A stretch of 64,000 nucleotides of DNA from DSWT01 sp036845725 (lineage in GTDB: Bacteria > Chloroflexota > Anaerolineae > B4-G1 > SLSP01): assembly GCA_036845725.1 (NCBI GenBank), contig DAIUDK010000007.1:1-64000 (forward strand). The letters are read 5' to 3'. This document shows, piece by piece, positions 52,592-61,197 of the stretch. Numbering within the stretch: the stretch's first letter is position 1; each line of letters opens with the position of its first letter. A program made the position numbers and the translations under genes. A model generated the notes under the pieces. It saw only the letters and a program-made list of their open reading frames with translations, was not told where the DNA came from and did no database searches.

Positions 52592-54313
52592 ATGAAGACG
52601 TTTACACACAAATGGATAACCGGGATGATCCTGGTGGCGTTGTTCGCGTTGATGGTGGGCTATGTTCCCGCATTTGGCGCCAGCAACTGGTATGCTGAGT
52701 ATTTCGCCAACGCGAATTTGTCGGGTGCCCCAACACTCACTCGCTACGAGTCCGGCTTGCATTTTGAGTGGGGCGCTGGCAGTCCGGGGACGGGTATCCC
52801 TGCCGACAATTTTTCCGCCCGTTTCACCCGTGATGAATGGTTCGAGGGCGGTACATACCGCTTCTCGTACCGCTCGGACGACGGTGTCCGCCTGTGGATC
52901 GGCGACACGCTCATCATCGACGATTGGCGTGACCGCGAAGCGAGCTGGAGCAGCGTTGATCGTTACGTCGCGCCAGGTACACAGCGCGTGCGTGTGGAAT
53001 ATTACGAGCACAGCGGTACCGCGGCGCTGCAAGTCGCCTGGGAAAAGACCAGCGGAGGCGCAGCCTGGCGCGCCGATTACTACAATAACCGGACGCTCTC
53101 GGACGGCCCAGTACTGACTCGTTATGACGCCGCCATCGATTTCGATTGGGGAGACGGAAGCCCTGATTCGAAGGTACCTGCGGACAATTTCTCTGTGCGT
53201 TGGTCGCGCACGCTGGGCTTTGAGGCCGGGACGTATCGCTTCTATGCCAGTTGCGACGACGGCGTGCGTATCTTCGTGGCTGGCCGGTTGGTGGTGGATG
53301 CCTGGCAGAATCAAAAGTTGCCTAATACGCGCAGCGGGGACATCGCACTTGGCGCGGGACAGCACACGGTCGTCGTCGAATACTACGAAGAGGGCGGTTT
53401 AGCCAGCGCCCACGTCTGGTGGAACCGGCTGGATGCGCTCAAGGGCTGGGAGGGCCGCTACTTCGACAACCGTGATTTGCGCGGTGGTCCGGCGCTGATC
53501 CGCGACGACGCCGAGATCAACTTCGATTGGGGGCAGGGCGCGCCCGTGAACTGGATGCCGAGCGATAACTTCTCCGTGCAATGGACGCGCACGATCAACT
53601 TCACGCCGGGACTCTACCGCTTCAACACCCGTTCAGATGACGGGATGCGCTTGTGGATCGACGATACCACTCTGCACATGGATTACTGGAGCCCCCAGGA
53701 CAATGTCTGGCGTTACCAGGATTGGCACTACCTTTCTGGGATGCATACCTTGAGGGTGGAGTATTTCGAGATCGCCGGCAACGCGCGGATGCAGTTCTGG
53801 TGGGAGTATGCGGCGACGGTCGAAGCCGCGCGCGCGCTGGCGACCTCGTCGAATTACGGGTTCGTGAGCGCACCGGGGACCGGTACGTCGGTTCCCCGTA
53901 CGCCTGCGCCGACCTCACTCCCACAGGCGGCTGTCCAATACCTCGGCCCGTGGCAGGGCGAATACTTCGATGGGCGCGACCTGACCAAAACGCCGTTGCT
54001 GACGCGCACCGATGAGGCCATTAACTTTGACTGGAAGCTTGGCTCGCCCGCGACCGAAATCCCGGTGAATCAGTTTGCCGTGCGCTGGACCGGTACGTTT
54101 GCCTTCGAGGCCGGGCGCTATCGCTTCACCACTACTACTGATGATGGTGTGCGTGTCTATGTGAACGATCGTTTGGTCATCAATAGCTGGTATGCAATGC
54201 GCGGTACGCGCTCGGTGACGTTGACTTTGCCGGAAGGCAACGCCACGATCCGGGTGGAGTACTTCGAACAGAACGGTGCGGCGATGGCCCGCTTGAGCTG
54301 GAGAAAGCTGTGA
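52592..54313 (+). CDS. Secreted protein of four PA14 domains
   Basis: The 573-residue exoprotein has a signal peptide (about residues 1-27) and four PA14 beta-barrel domains, at about 29-150, 155-275, 283-405 and 445-573. Each has W-x-A/G-x-Y-F/Y, FDWGxGSP, PADNFSVRWTR and DDGVRLWIDD-type elements. PA14 domains usually bind carbohydrate with an Asp-Asp pair and calcium. A Ser/Thr/Pro linker (TGTSVPRTPAPTSLP) separates domains 3 and 4. There is no catalytic domain, so it is probably an adhesin or glycan-binding surface protein. AAAGGAGGTG before ATG 52592 is a near-perfect ribosome site. Confidence 0.9.
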   Translation: MKTFTHKWITGMILVALFALMVGYVPAFGASNWYAEYFANANLSGAPTLTRYESGLHFEWGAGSPGTGIPADNFSARFTRDEWFEGGTYRFSYRSDDGVRLWIGDTLIIDDWRDREASWSSVDRYVAPGTQRVRVEYYEHSGTAALQVAWEKTSGGAAWRADYYNNRTLSDGPVLTRYDAAIDFDWGDGSPDSKVPADNFSVRWSRTLGFEAGTYRFYASCDDGVRIFVAGRLVVDAWQNQKLPNTRSGDIALGAGQHTVVVEYYEEGGLASAHVWWNRLDALKGWEGRYFDNRDLRGGPALIRDDAEINFDWGQGAPVNWMPSDNFSVQWTRTINFTPGLYRFNTRSDDGMRLWIDDTTLHMDYWSPQDNVWRYQDWHYLSGMHTLRVEYFEIAGNARMQFWWEYAATVEAARALATSSNYGFVSAPGTGTSVPRTPAPTSLPQAAVQYLGPWQGEYFDGRDLTKTPLLTRTDEAINFDWKLGSPATEIPVNQFAVRWTGTFAFEAGRYRFTTTTDDGVRVYVNDRLVINSWYAMRGTRSVTLTLPEGNATIRVEYFEQNGAAMARLSWRKL

Positions 54314-54360
54314 TGGTTAGCCGTCAGCTATCAGTGATCAGCGATGAGTGAGAGAAAACC

Positions 54361-55833
54361 GTGAACCTTATACTACGACAGGGTTTGTGCTTCTTATTGA
54401 TCGTGGGGATGGCCGGTTGCGCCCGACCGTCCCCCCTTTCGCACTCTGAAGCTATGCCGACTGCCGGTGCAACGGCGGCGGAACTTCTTCCAACCACGGT
54501 GACACCGCCCTCGCCAACGAAGGCTCCGCCGGGTGCACCGCCGACTCCCACGCCATATCCCCCTGCCACAGCCACGCCGCGCGATGCCCTGGCTGCGGGG
54601 CTGTTGCCATCTGAACCAGTGACCCCGCCACCCGTCGATTGGACCCCCACCCGGCCCGCCCCCTTCGATGCGGAGAAGGACACACAGGCAGCGTGGGTGC
54701 GGGAGTACATCCAAACCGTCACCGATCTGCTCAATGCAAGGAACACTACTCGTGATCCCCAAGCCCGTGTAGATATGGTGTTGGCGCAATTGGCAGCCTG
54801 GATGCCGGCGGATAGTTTCTACGAGGGGCCGCTCCCGCCCAATGCCTGGGCTGTCTCCCGCGATCTCAACGGCGATGGCGAGAGCGAATGGCTCATCAGC
54901 GTCCCGGCCCGCGACCAGGGCTGTTGGGTCCCGTACTGTCCTGCTTACTTGACGATTTTTGAAGTGCGTGAAGATTTGTTCGTTCCGGCCGCAATCCTCA
55001 TTGAGGATGAAAATGTATGGGACGTTTCCAGCCCGGTGCTGTTGATGGTCGATGACCTCAACGGTGATGGCCTTCTGGAGGTGGTGGTGGAGCAAACCTC
55101 GTGCGGCGCGCACACGTGCTTCACGGGGATCATCATCGGGCAGTGGGATGGGGGGCGCTGGCGCTCGTTGGCTGCCGATCCGGTGATGCAAGCCTATACG
55201 GACTATACGCTGGTGGATCAAAATGGCGATGGGCTGCTAGACATCGTGATGCGCGGGGGAATGTATGGTTCGGTGGGGGCGGGATTGCAGCGACCGCACA
55301 CGCAGGTTTTCGCTTGGCGAGATGGTGCGTATCGTCTAATTGAGAACACACCCGATCCGGATGATCACCCCTACTTCAAGATGCTCGACGCCAACACTGC
55401 GCTGGCAAACGAAGACTGGGACGCCGCGCTCGGCCTGGCCCTGGCCGTGATCAACTATCCCGGTATCTACGAGGATGACGGCTGGCTGACCCCCGACGCC
55501 TGGGCGCGCATCGTGGGCTACGCGACGCTCGAAGCGATGTTCGCCTACGCGCAGCAGGGCGATATAGAGGCGATGCGGCAGATCTACGCAGGGCTGATGG
55601 CCCGAGCCTACAGGTCGCCAAACGACCCCTACCCCGACACCGCGGAGCATGCGCTGGAAGTTTACGAGGCAACCGGCGACCCCTTGGCGACATGTATCGC
55701 CGCGGAGGAACTCATCGCCGCGCGCGCGCAAGACGCAACATTCTTCGAGTGGTACGGGTATGGCACGGAGCGTATGACGGCGGATCGCATCTGCCCGCTG
55801 GATCGGGCAGTAGAAGAAGGACCGGCACTTTAG
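54361..55833 (+). CDS. Lipoprotein with VCBS/FG-GAP-like repeats
   Basis: The 490-residue lipoprotein has lipobox GMAGC near residue 20, a Pro/Thr-rich spacer (PPSPTKAPPGAPPTPTPYPP) to about 100, then a region with three calcium-loop-like DxNGDGxxE/D units (DLNGDGESEWL, DLNGDGLLEVV, DQNGDGLLDIV), as in VCBS/FG-GAP propellers. A helical C-terminal part from about residue 345 resembles TPR helices. GTG start at 54361. The 47-base gap from the PA14 gene carries repeat-like TATCAGTGATCAGC words. Role unknown; an envelope-associated binding protein is likely. Confidence 0.78.
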   Translation: MNLILRQGLCFLLIVGMAGCARPSPLSHSEAMPTAGATAAELLPTTVTPPSPTKAPPGAPPTPTPYPPATATPRDALAAGLLPSEPVTPPPVDWTPTRPAPFDAEKDTQAAWVREYIQTVTDLLNARNTTRDPQARVDMVLAQLAAWMPADSFYEGPLPPNAWAVSRDLNGDGESEWLISVPARDQGCWVPYCPAYLTIFEVREDLFVPAAILIEDENVWDVSSPVLLMVDDLNGDGLLEVVVEQTSCGAHTCFTGIIIGQWDGGRWRSLAADPVMQAYTDYTLVDQNGDGLLDIVMRGGMYGSVGAGLQRPHTQVFAWRDGAYRLIENTPDPDDHPYFKMLDANTALANEDWDAALGLALAVINYPGIYEDDGWLTPDAWARIVGYATLEAMFAYAQQGDIEAMRQIYAGLMARAYRSPNDPYPDTAEHALEVYEATGDPLATCIAAEELIAARAQDATFFEWYGYGTERMTADRICPLDRAVEEGPAL

Positions 55834-56150
55834 GTGTTTTCGTCTAGCATCAACCTTCCCAGGTGTTCGAAGACGGCATCGCCGGCGATGCCGTCTTTGG
55901 CACTGGTCAGATACACGCCGTGCGCGCCGCGTAGGTAGCTGGCGCGCACGCGAGTGAAGACATCGCTGCGCGCCATATCCCCAAGCATCAAGTGCAGCGT
56001 CATTTACCCGCACGGTGCGCAGAACTTTTCGATTTACTCTGCGCTAATCGTCGCCAGGTAGTAATCCTCGAAGAGACTATAGACAAAGCGGCGACCCAGG
56101 CTGGTTTTGCCGACGGCAGAATCGCCCCACGGGTGTTAATCGTTTGCGCA
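55830..56150 (-). pseudogene. Decayed Ras/Rab-like small GTPase
   Basis: Reading the minus strand from about 56126, one frame gives GDSAVGKTSLGRRF (a perfect P-loop G1), FEDYYLATISAE (switch I region), a TAA stop at 56034-56036, nine codons, and a second TAA at 56004-56006. Then MTLHLMLGDMARSDVF and VRASYLRGAHGVYL (the Rab-type WDxxGQExF and SYYRGAHG segment) follow, and TSAKDG (the G5 SAK) with a final helix. The NKxD segment is missing between the last two parts. A one-base shift near the GGGG at 56124-56128 would join an upstream LRKRLTPVG start. With stops, a deletion and a shift it cannot be functional. The gap between VCBS lipoprotein and glmS is otherwise empty. Confidence 0.8.
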
Positions 56151-56181
56151 ACGTCGTCAGAACACGGCGATTACCGGCAGT

Positions 56182-58026
56182 TTATTCCACGGTCACGCTC
56201 TTAGCCAGGTTGCGCGGCTGGTCGACATCGGCCCCGCGCCGGACGGCCATCGCATAGGCCAGCCATTGCAATGGGATGATGTTGAGCACCGGAGCAAGGA
56301 ACTGCGATGCCACCGGCACTTCGAGGACGTGATCGGCTTTACTGCGAGCCAACATGTCACCTGTCTGCAGCAGGCCGATGACCGTGCCATTGCGCGCTTT
56401 CACCTGCTCCATCTGGCTGATCATCTTGTCGTAGACGCTATCGCGCGGCGCAACGGTGACGACCGGCATCACCTCGTCGATGAGGGCGATGGGGCCATGC
56501 TTCATCTCGCCGGCGGGGTAGCCTTCCGCGTGGATGTAGGAGATTTCCTTGAGCTTGAGCGCGCCCTCCAAGGCCACAGGATAGTTGATCCCGCGTCCCA
56601 GGAACAGGAAATGCTGGCGCTTGAAGAAGATCTCCGCGAGTTCGTCGTAGACCGGCAGCGACTCGGAGATCTGCCCCACCAGGTCGGGCAGGCGGGCGAG
56701 GTCGTTCACACCTTGTCGCATCGCGTCCGCGGGCAGCGTATCGCGCAGTTCACCCAAATAGAGCGCCAGCAAGTAGAGATCCACCAGACTGGCGGTGAAG
56801 GCCTTGGTGGTCGCCACGCCGATTTCCAGGCCGGCCTGCATCGAGATGTACCCATCGGCGAGGCGCTGCGCCTGGCTGCCGATGACGTTGACGATTGACC
56901 AGAGTTTGGCTCCTTGCCGGCGGCCCTCTTCCATTGCAGCCAGCGTGTCAACCGTTTCGCCGGATTGGGTGATCGCCAGCACTGCCGTAGTCGGCGTGAT
57001 GAATGGGTTGCGATAGCGAAACTCCGAACCGTAATCTACTTCGACGGGCAGACGCGCCAACGTCTCGATCATAAACTTGCCTACCAGTCCAGCATGGTAG
57101 GAGGAACCGCACGCCGCGATGATGACGCGATCCAGCTTCCTGGCTTCCGCCTGGGTGAACGGGACGCTATCCAGCAGCACGCGGCCCCGGTGGAAATCGA
57201 CACGTCCGCGAATGGTGTCGGTGATGGCGCGGGGCTGCTCCGAGATTTCCTTCTGCATGAAGTGCCGGTAAGGGCCTTTCTCCGCCGACACCGGGTCCCA
57301 GGGGATGGCATGCAGTGGCAGGTCGACCGGCATCCCGTCCAGCCGGAAGATTTCCGCGCCGTTTCGCGAGATGCGCGCCATCTGGCGGTTCTCCAGGAAG
57401 ATCACATTGCGCGTGTATTCGAGAATCGCCGGGATGTCCGACGCGATGAACATCTCACCATCTCCCATCCCAATCACGATGCCGCCCGCATTGCCCAGAC
57501 GAGCCACAACCAGGTGCTCCGGTTCTTGAGGACTGAGAAAGACAAAGGCACTCGCTCCCTGAATGGACGGCAACGCGCGCTGTACTGCCGTCAACAAATC
57601 TGCGCCACTCGCCAGATAGCCATCCACCAGATGCGCAGCCACCTCGGTGTCAGTCTCGGAGGTGAAGAGGATGCCTTCTTCCGTCATCTCCCGGCGCAGT
57701 TCGGCGTAGTTTTCGATGATGCCGTTGTGGACGACGGCCACGCGCCCGTTCCGCCCCACGTGCGGGTGCGCGTTGTTCTCCGTCACGCCGCCATGGGTAG
57801 CCCAGCGTGTGTGCCCAATGCCGATGGTACCTGTCAGTGGGTTTTGGTTCAGCCGTTCCTGAAGGTTGCTCAACTTGCCCACAGCGCGTTCAACCACAAT
57901 GCCGCCGTTCTGATGCAGAACAGCAATCCCAGCCGAGTCATAGCCACGATATTCCAGTCGCTTTAGTCCGCCCAACACAATCGACGCAGCTTGGCGCGGT
58001 CCTACATACCCCACAATACCACACAT
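56182..58026 (-). CDS. glmS: Glutamine-fructose-6-phosphate aminotransferase
   Basis: The 614-residue enzyme makes glucosamine-6-phosphate for cell-wall and amino-sugar synthesis. It starts MCGIVGYVG with the N-terminal nucleophile Cys2. The glutaminase half (about 1-235) has RWATHGGV. Two SIS domains (about 290-420, 460-600) follow with the family CGSSYHAG and SQSGETxDT-type loops (ITQSGETVDTLAA), and the protein ends with AKSVTVE. ATG 58026 is fixed by the required Cys2 and by AGGAGGCG upstream; the open frame continues to 58227 only by chance. Regulation is by the glmS ribozyme in the leader. Confidence 0.97.
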   Translation of the reverse strand: MCGIVGYVGPRQAASIVLGGLKRLEYRGYDSAGIAVLHQNGGIVVERAVGKLSNLQERLNQNPLTGTIGIGHTRWATHGGVTENNAHPHVGRNGRVAVVHNGIIENYAELRREMTEEGILFTSETDTEVAAHLVDGYLASGADLLTAVQRALPSIQGASAFVFLSPQEPEHLVVARLGNAGGIVIGMGDGEMFIASDIPAILEYTRNVIFLENRQMARISRNGAEIFRLDGMPVDLPLHAIPWDPVSAEKGPYRHFMQKEISEQPRAITDTIRGRVDFHRGRVLLDSVPFTQAEARKLDRVIIAACGSSYHAGLVGKFMIETLARLPVEVDYGSEFRYRNPFITPTTAVLAITQSGETVDTLAAMEEGRRQGAKLWSIVNVIGSQAQRLADGYISMQAGLEIGVATTKAFTASLVDLYLLALYLGELRDTLPADAMRQGVNDLARLPDLVGQISESLPVYDELAEIFFKRQHFLFLGRGINYPVALEGALKLKEISYIHAEGYPAGEMKHGPIALIDEVMPVVTVAPRDSVYDKMISQMEQVKARNGTVIGLLQTGDMLARSKADHVLEVPVASQFLAPVLNIIPLQWLAYAMAVRRGADVDQPRNLAKSVTVE

Positions 58027-58234
58027 GGTTCGCCTCCTGAAAGTTAGTCGAATTAGTAGAACGAGTCGATAACTTGCCCTGTATCGCAAGTTTGTAACTC
58101 GCGTATCATCCATCGCATTGGCCTGACGCAAACGCACATGGCACGCGGTGACACGCGCGCCATTACAGCCATACGACAATATGGGAGATGCCACGTCTGA
58201 AGAAGACGCAGTCGAAGGCCCTGGCATGTGTTTT

Positions 58235-58420
58235 GTTACGACGGTTGCCCGCCGGGTTTGTCACACGACTTTCTCATTGGGAGGGGCGAGAGGGATGGAC
58301 TAGACCCCTGGCGGTATCCGCCGAAAATTCGGTGATGGCACAGCATACTTAAGCTGCCAACCAAACATGTTCGATAAACCGCCACCTCGTCACCCGGTGC
58401 AGGCCGGGTCAGGCGCTTAA
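58235..58420 (-). ncRNA. glmS ribozyme (glucosamine-6-phosphate responsive)
   Basis: On the minus strand the leader of glmS has the glmS-ribozyme core in order: AAGCGCC at 58418-58412 with the cleavage site expected between 58417 and 58416, a short stem-loop ACCCGG/CCGGGT, then GTGACGAGG (58393-58385), GTTTATCGA (58379-58371), and TTCGGCGGAT (58325-58316) followed by ACCGCC. A 3' segment includes GAGAAAGTCGTGTGACAAA. These are the conserved strings of Firmicutes glmS ribozymes. About 210 bases separate it from the glmS ATG. Self-cleavage in the presence of glucosamine-6-phosphate would lower glmS mRNA. Confidence 0.92.
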
Positions 58421-58521
58421 TGCCCCACAAGGTTATGTGTATCGGCGATAGGCAGTTCCTCCATATGAAGATGCCGGATGGTTTGTAGCCAGAAAGTCAG
58501 GCCTCACCATCACATAAACGC

Positions 58522-58549
58522 ATTATACAGGGGAACTGGCTAACGGCAA
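58522..58549 (-). promoter_or_regulatory. Predicted promoter of the glmS ribozyme-glmS transcript
   Basis: On the minus strand TTGCCG (58544-58549), a 16-base spacer and TATAAT (58522-58527) precede the ribozyme by about 100 bases. Confidence 0.65.
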
Positions 58550-58572
58550 ACAAAGGCCAAAGTTTTATGAAC

Positions 58573-58601
58573 TTGTAGCGCTCAACATTGTCCACTATAA
58601 T
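58573..58601 (+). promoter_or_regulatory. Predicted promoter of the beta-helix gene
   Basis: TTGTAG (58573-58578), a 17-base spacer and TATAAT (58596-58601) lie 72 bases before ATG 58673, divergent from the glmS promoter. Confidence 0.5.
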
Positions 58602-58672
58602 GATACCGACGACTGAAAACACACCTGCATCAAAGCCGCAATCTATCGGCTCTGCCCACAGAAAGGAATGCG

Positions 58673-61147
58673 ATGACACAACAAAGTCGGTTTCAGAAGA
58701 TGCTGTCCACCGGATGGCGCATCGGGTTGGTCGCCGGATTGCTGGCAGTCTGCAGCGCCACGCCTGCCCTGACGACGGCAACCACGACCTATTACGTCTC
58801 CAGTTCCGACGGCGACGATGCTTACAGCGGCCTCACTCCGACCACGCCGTTCCGCTCGGTTGCGAAGGTCAACGCGCTCGACCTTCAGCCGGGGGATCGG
58901 GTGCTGTTCAAGTGCGGCGATACATGGCACGCCGAGCAGTTGGTCCTCCGCAAATCGGGGACGGAGGCCGCGCCTATCACCTTCGGCGCGTATCCTAAGG
59001 GCTGCGCCGACAAGCCCATTCTCTCCGGTTCCCGACCCATCACCGGATGGAGCGTGCACAACGGCACCATCTATGTGGCGACGCTGCCCGCCGCAGACTT
59101 CCCGCTGGGGATCAATCAGCTTTTCCAGGCCGGGCAACGGCTGCCCTTCGGGCGCTGGCCCAATCTCGACAATGGCAATGGCGGCTACAGCTTTATCGAC
59201 GGCCACAGCACCGGCAGCGCACAGTTCAGTGATACCGCTCTGCCCGCCATCAACTGGACCGGCGCGCGCATGCATCTCCGCAACATCCGTTGGTCCATCA
59301 TCGCCCGCGAGGTGACCGGCGCCAGCGGCACAACCTTGACGCTCAATCAGGGAGTGTCGTGTCTGATCTCGGCATGGGGGACGTGCGCGGGATGGGGCTA
59401 TTTCGTCAACAATCACCTGGCGACGCTGGATCGAGATGGCGAGTGGTATTACGACGCGGCGGCCCGCAAGGTCTACCTGTTCTCGTCCGCCGGAGCGCCA
59501 GGCCAGATCGAAGGGTCGGTGGTGCTGGAAGAAGCGGAGACGCTGCGCCACGGCGGCCTGATGGTGAGCGACGGTTCGGCCACAGCCTACGTCATGGTCG
59601 AAAATCTGACGCTGCAAAACTGGTTCAATCACGGCATCGGCTCGCCGGGCGGGATGAACGGCGACATCTACCAGCACATCACGGTGCGCAACGTCACCAT
59701 CAAGGACGTAGACGCGGCCGGCGTCAACTTGAGCAGTTGGCTGGAAAGGCCCTCGGATGGGCGGAAAGGATTGCGCGGCGGGCATCATATGGTCTTCACG
59801 GACAACGTTATCGAAGGCGCCAATCACTTCGGTATCACCGGCTACTTCGCCGCCTCGACCTTCGAGGGCAATCAGATCAAGGACATCGCGTTGATTAAGA
59901 ATCTGAACCGATCGGGGATGGGATGCGCCCTGACCTGGGATCAATGCACCGAAAACGGCGACGGGTTCCGCATCCGCAGCTACGACGTGCAAGATTCGGG
60001 GTACGGCAACACCCTGCGCTACAACCACTTCGAGCGCACTGGCTACAACGGCGTGGATGTGTTCGGCCCGGATACGTTACTGGAGAAAAACGTCATCATC
60101 CAGGCCTGCTATTCCAAGGCCGATTGCGGTGGCGTGCGCGTATACGGCAGCGATAGCCTGGCAACGACCAAAGTCTACAACGTGCGGCTGATTGACAACG
60201 TCATCGTGGATATCCCGGGAAACGTAGATGGTTGCGAGGCCTCCCGCGCCGCTTTTGGGATGGGGCTGTACGTGGACCACTACTCGCGCGACGTTGAAGC
60301 GCACGGAAATACCATCATCAGCACCACGGTCACCGGGATCAACTACCAGCGCTCCACCGGACAGATTGTGAACAACACGGTCTACAACGCTTCCTACGGC
60401 ACTGCGTTTGCCGCGCATGTGAGCCTGGGCCAGGATTCGCGCGCGACGGTATCCGGCAATGTGCTGTACGGCCTCGGCTATCAGGCTTGGACACTCTACG
60501 CGCGCGATCTCAGCAACTTCAGCGCGTCGAATTACAATTACCTCTTTCATCCTTATGTGAACAAACACATCGCCTACGGTCCTTCGTGGACGCGCTACAC
60601 CTTTACCGAGTGGAAGGCGTTCAGCGGCCTCGATAGCAACTCGCGCACCAATTGGTTCACACAGGCAGCCGGGGAGCCATCTCGCTCACGCATCTTCTAC
60701 AACCCTACTCGGCAAGCACTCACTGTCGATTTGGGCAACCGGCGTTATCTCGACCTGGATCAAAACTATGTCCTCGGCAGCATGACACTACAGCCCTTCA
60801 GATCTCGGGTGCTGATTGATGATGGCTTGGCCCCGCTGACCCTGGTGAGTATCAACCCTGCCTGGATCGTTGCGAGCGAAGCCGCAGATTTTACGCTCGA
60901 TGTGCAGGGTTTTGGCTTCACAGCGCAGAGCACAGTGCGCTGGAACGACGAAGCGCGACCCACGACGTTCATCGACGCGCGCCACCTCACTGCCGCGATC
61001 GCTGCCGGGGACGTTGGCACGGTTGGGGAAAATCTCATCACCGTATACGATTCCAGCACGACACCCTCTGAGACCGAACCGCTTATCCTACGGGTGGTCG
61101 AAACGTTGTACCGCATGTATATGCCGGTGGTACTGCGCCAGTTCTAA
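58673..61147 (+). CDS. Secreted right-handed beta-helix protein with TIG-like domain
   Basis: The 824-residue exoprotein has a signal peptide (about residues 1-37) and a TYYVSSSDGDDAYSGLTPTTPF start typical of parallel beta-helix proteins of pectate-lyase/NosD type. Repeated N/V-rich coils run through about residues 300-650 (VENLTLQNWFNHGIGSPG, VRNVTIKDVD and similar). A late IPT/TIG-like beta sandwich spans about 720-805, and the protein ends with YMPVVLRQF. It probably binds or cleaves a polysaccharide; the catalytic residues cannot be assigned. AAAGGA lies upstream of ATG 58673. Confidence 0.85.
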   Translation: MTQQSRFQKMLSTGWRIGLVAGLLAVCSATPALTTATTTYYVSSSDGDDAYSGLTPTTPFRSVAKVNALDLQPGDRVLFKCGDTWHAEQLVLRKSGTEAAPITFGAYPKGCADKPILSGSRPITGWSVHNGTIYVATLPAADFPLGINQLFQAGQRLPFGRWPNLDNGNGGYSFIDGHSTGSAQFSDTALPAINWTGARMHLRNIRWSIIAREVTGASGTTLTLNQGVSCLISAWGTCAGWGYFVNNHLATLDRDGEWYYDAAARKVYLFSSAGAPGQIEGSVVLEEAETLRHGGLMVSDGSATAYVMVENLTLQNWFNHGIGSPGGMNGDIYQHITVRNVTIKDVDAAGVNLSSWLERPSDGRKGLRGGHHMVFTDNVIEGANHFGITGYFAASTFEGNQIKDIALIKNLNRSGMGCALTWDQCTENGDGFRIRSYDVQDSGYGNTLRYNHFERTGYNGVDVFGPDTLLEKNVIIQACYSKADCGGVRVYGSDSLATTKVYNVRLIDNVIVDIPGNVDGCEASRAAFGMGLYVDHYSRDVEAHGNTIISTTVTGINYQRSTGQIVNNTVYNASYGTAFAAHVSLGQDSRATVSGNVLYGLGYQAWTLYARDLSNFSASNYNYLFHPYVNKHIAYGPSWTRYTFTEWKAFSGLDSNSRTNWFTQAAGEPSRSRIFYNPTRQALTVDLGNRRYLDLDQNYVLGSMTLQPFRSRVLIDDGLAPLTLVSINPAWIVASEAADFTLDVQGFGFTAQSTVRWNDEARPTTFIDARHLTAAIAAGDVGTVGENLITVYDSSTTPSETEPLILRVVETLYRMYMPVVLRQF

Positions 61148-61148
61148 T

Positions 61149-61182
61149 AAAAACTCCCGCCCACACTTTCTGCGGGCGGGAG
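61149..61182 (-). terminator. Bidirectional terminator between convergent genes
   Basis: CTCCCGCCC (61154-61162) and GGGCGGGAG (61174-61182) are perfectly complementary. On the minus strand a TTTTTATT tract follows, so it ends the solute-binding gene; on the plus strand it lies 7 bases past the beta-helix stop, with no T tract. Confidence 0.88.
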
Positions 61183-61197
61183 AAATCGAATCGACTT

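Noticed and set aside
58236..58430. Small minus-strand open frame upstream of glmS
   Set aside because: It lies entirely within the glmS ribozyme, whose conserved core explains the sequence.
58643..60028. Minus-strand open frame of 461 codons opposite the beta-helix gene
   Set aside because: No domain and no ribosome site. The plus strand has a signal peptide and beta-helix coils.
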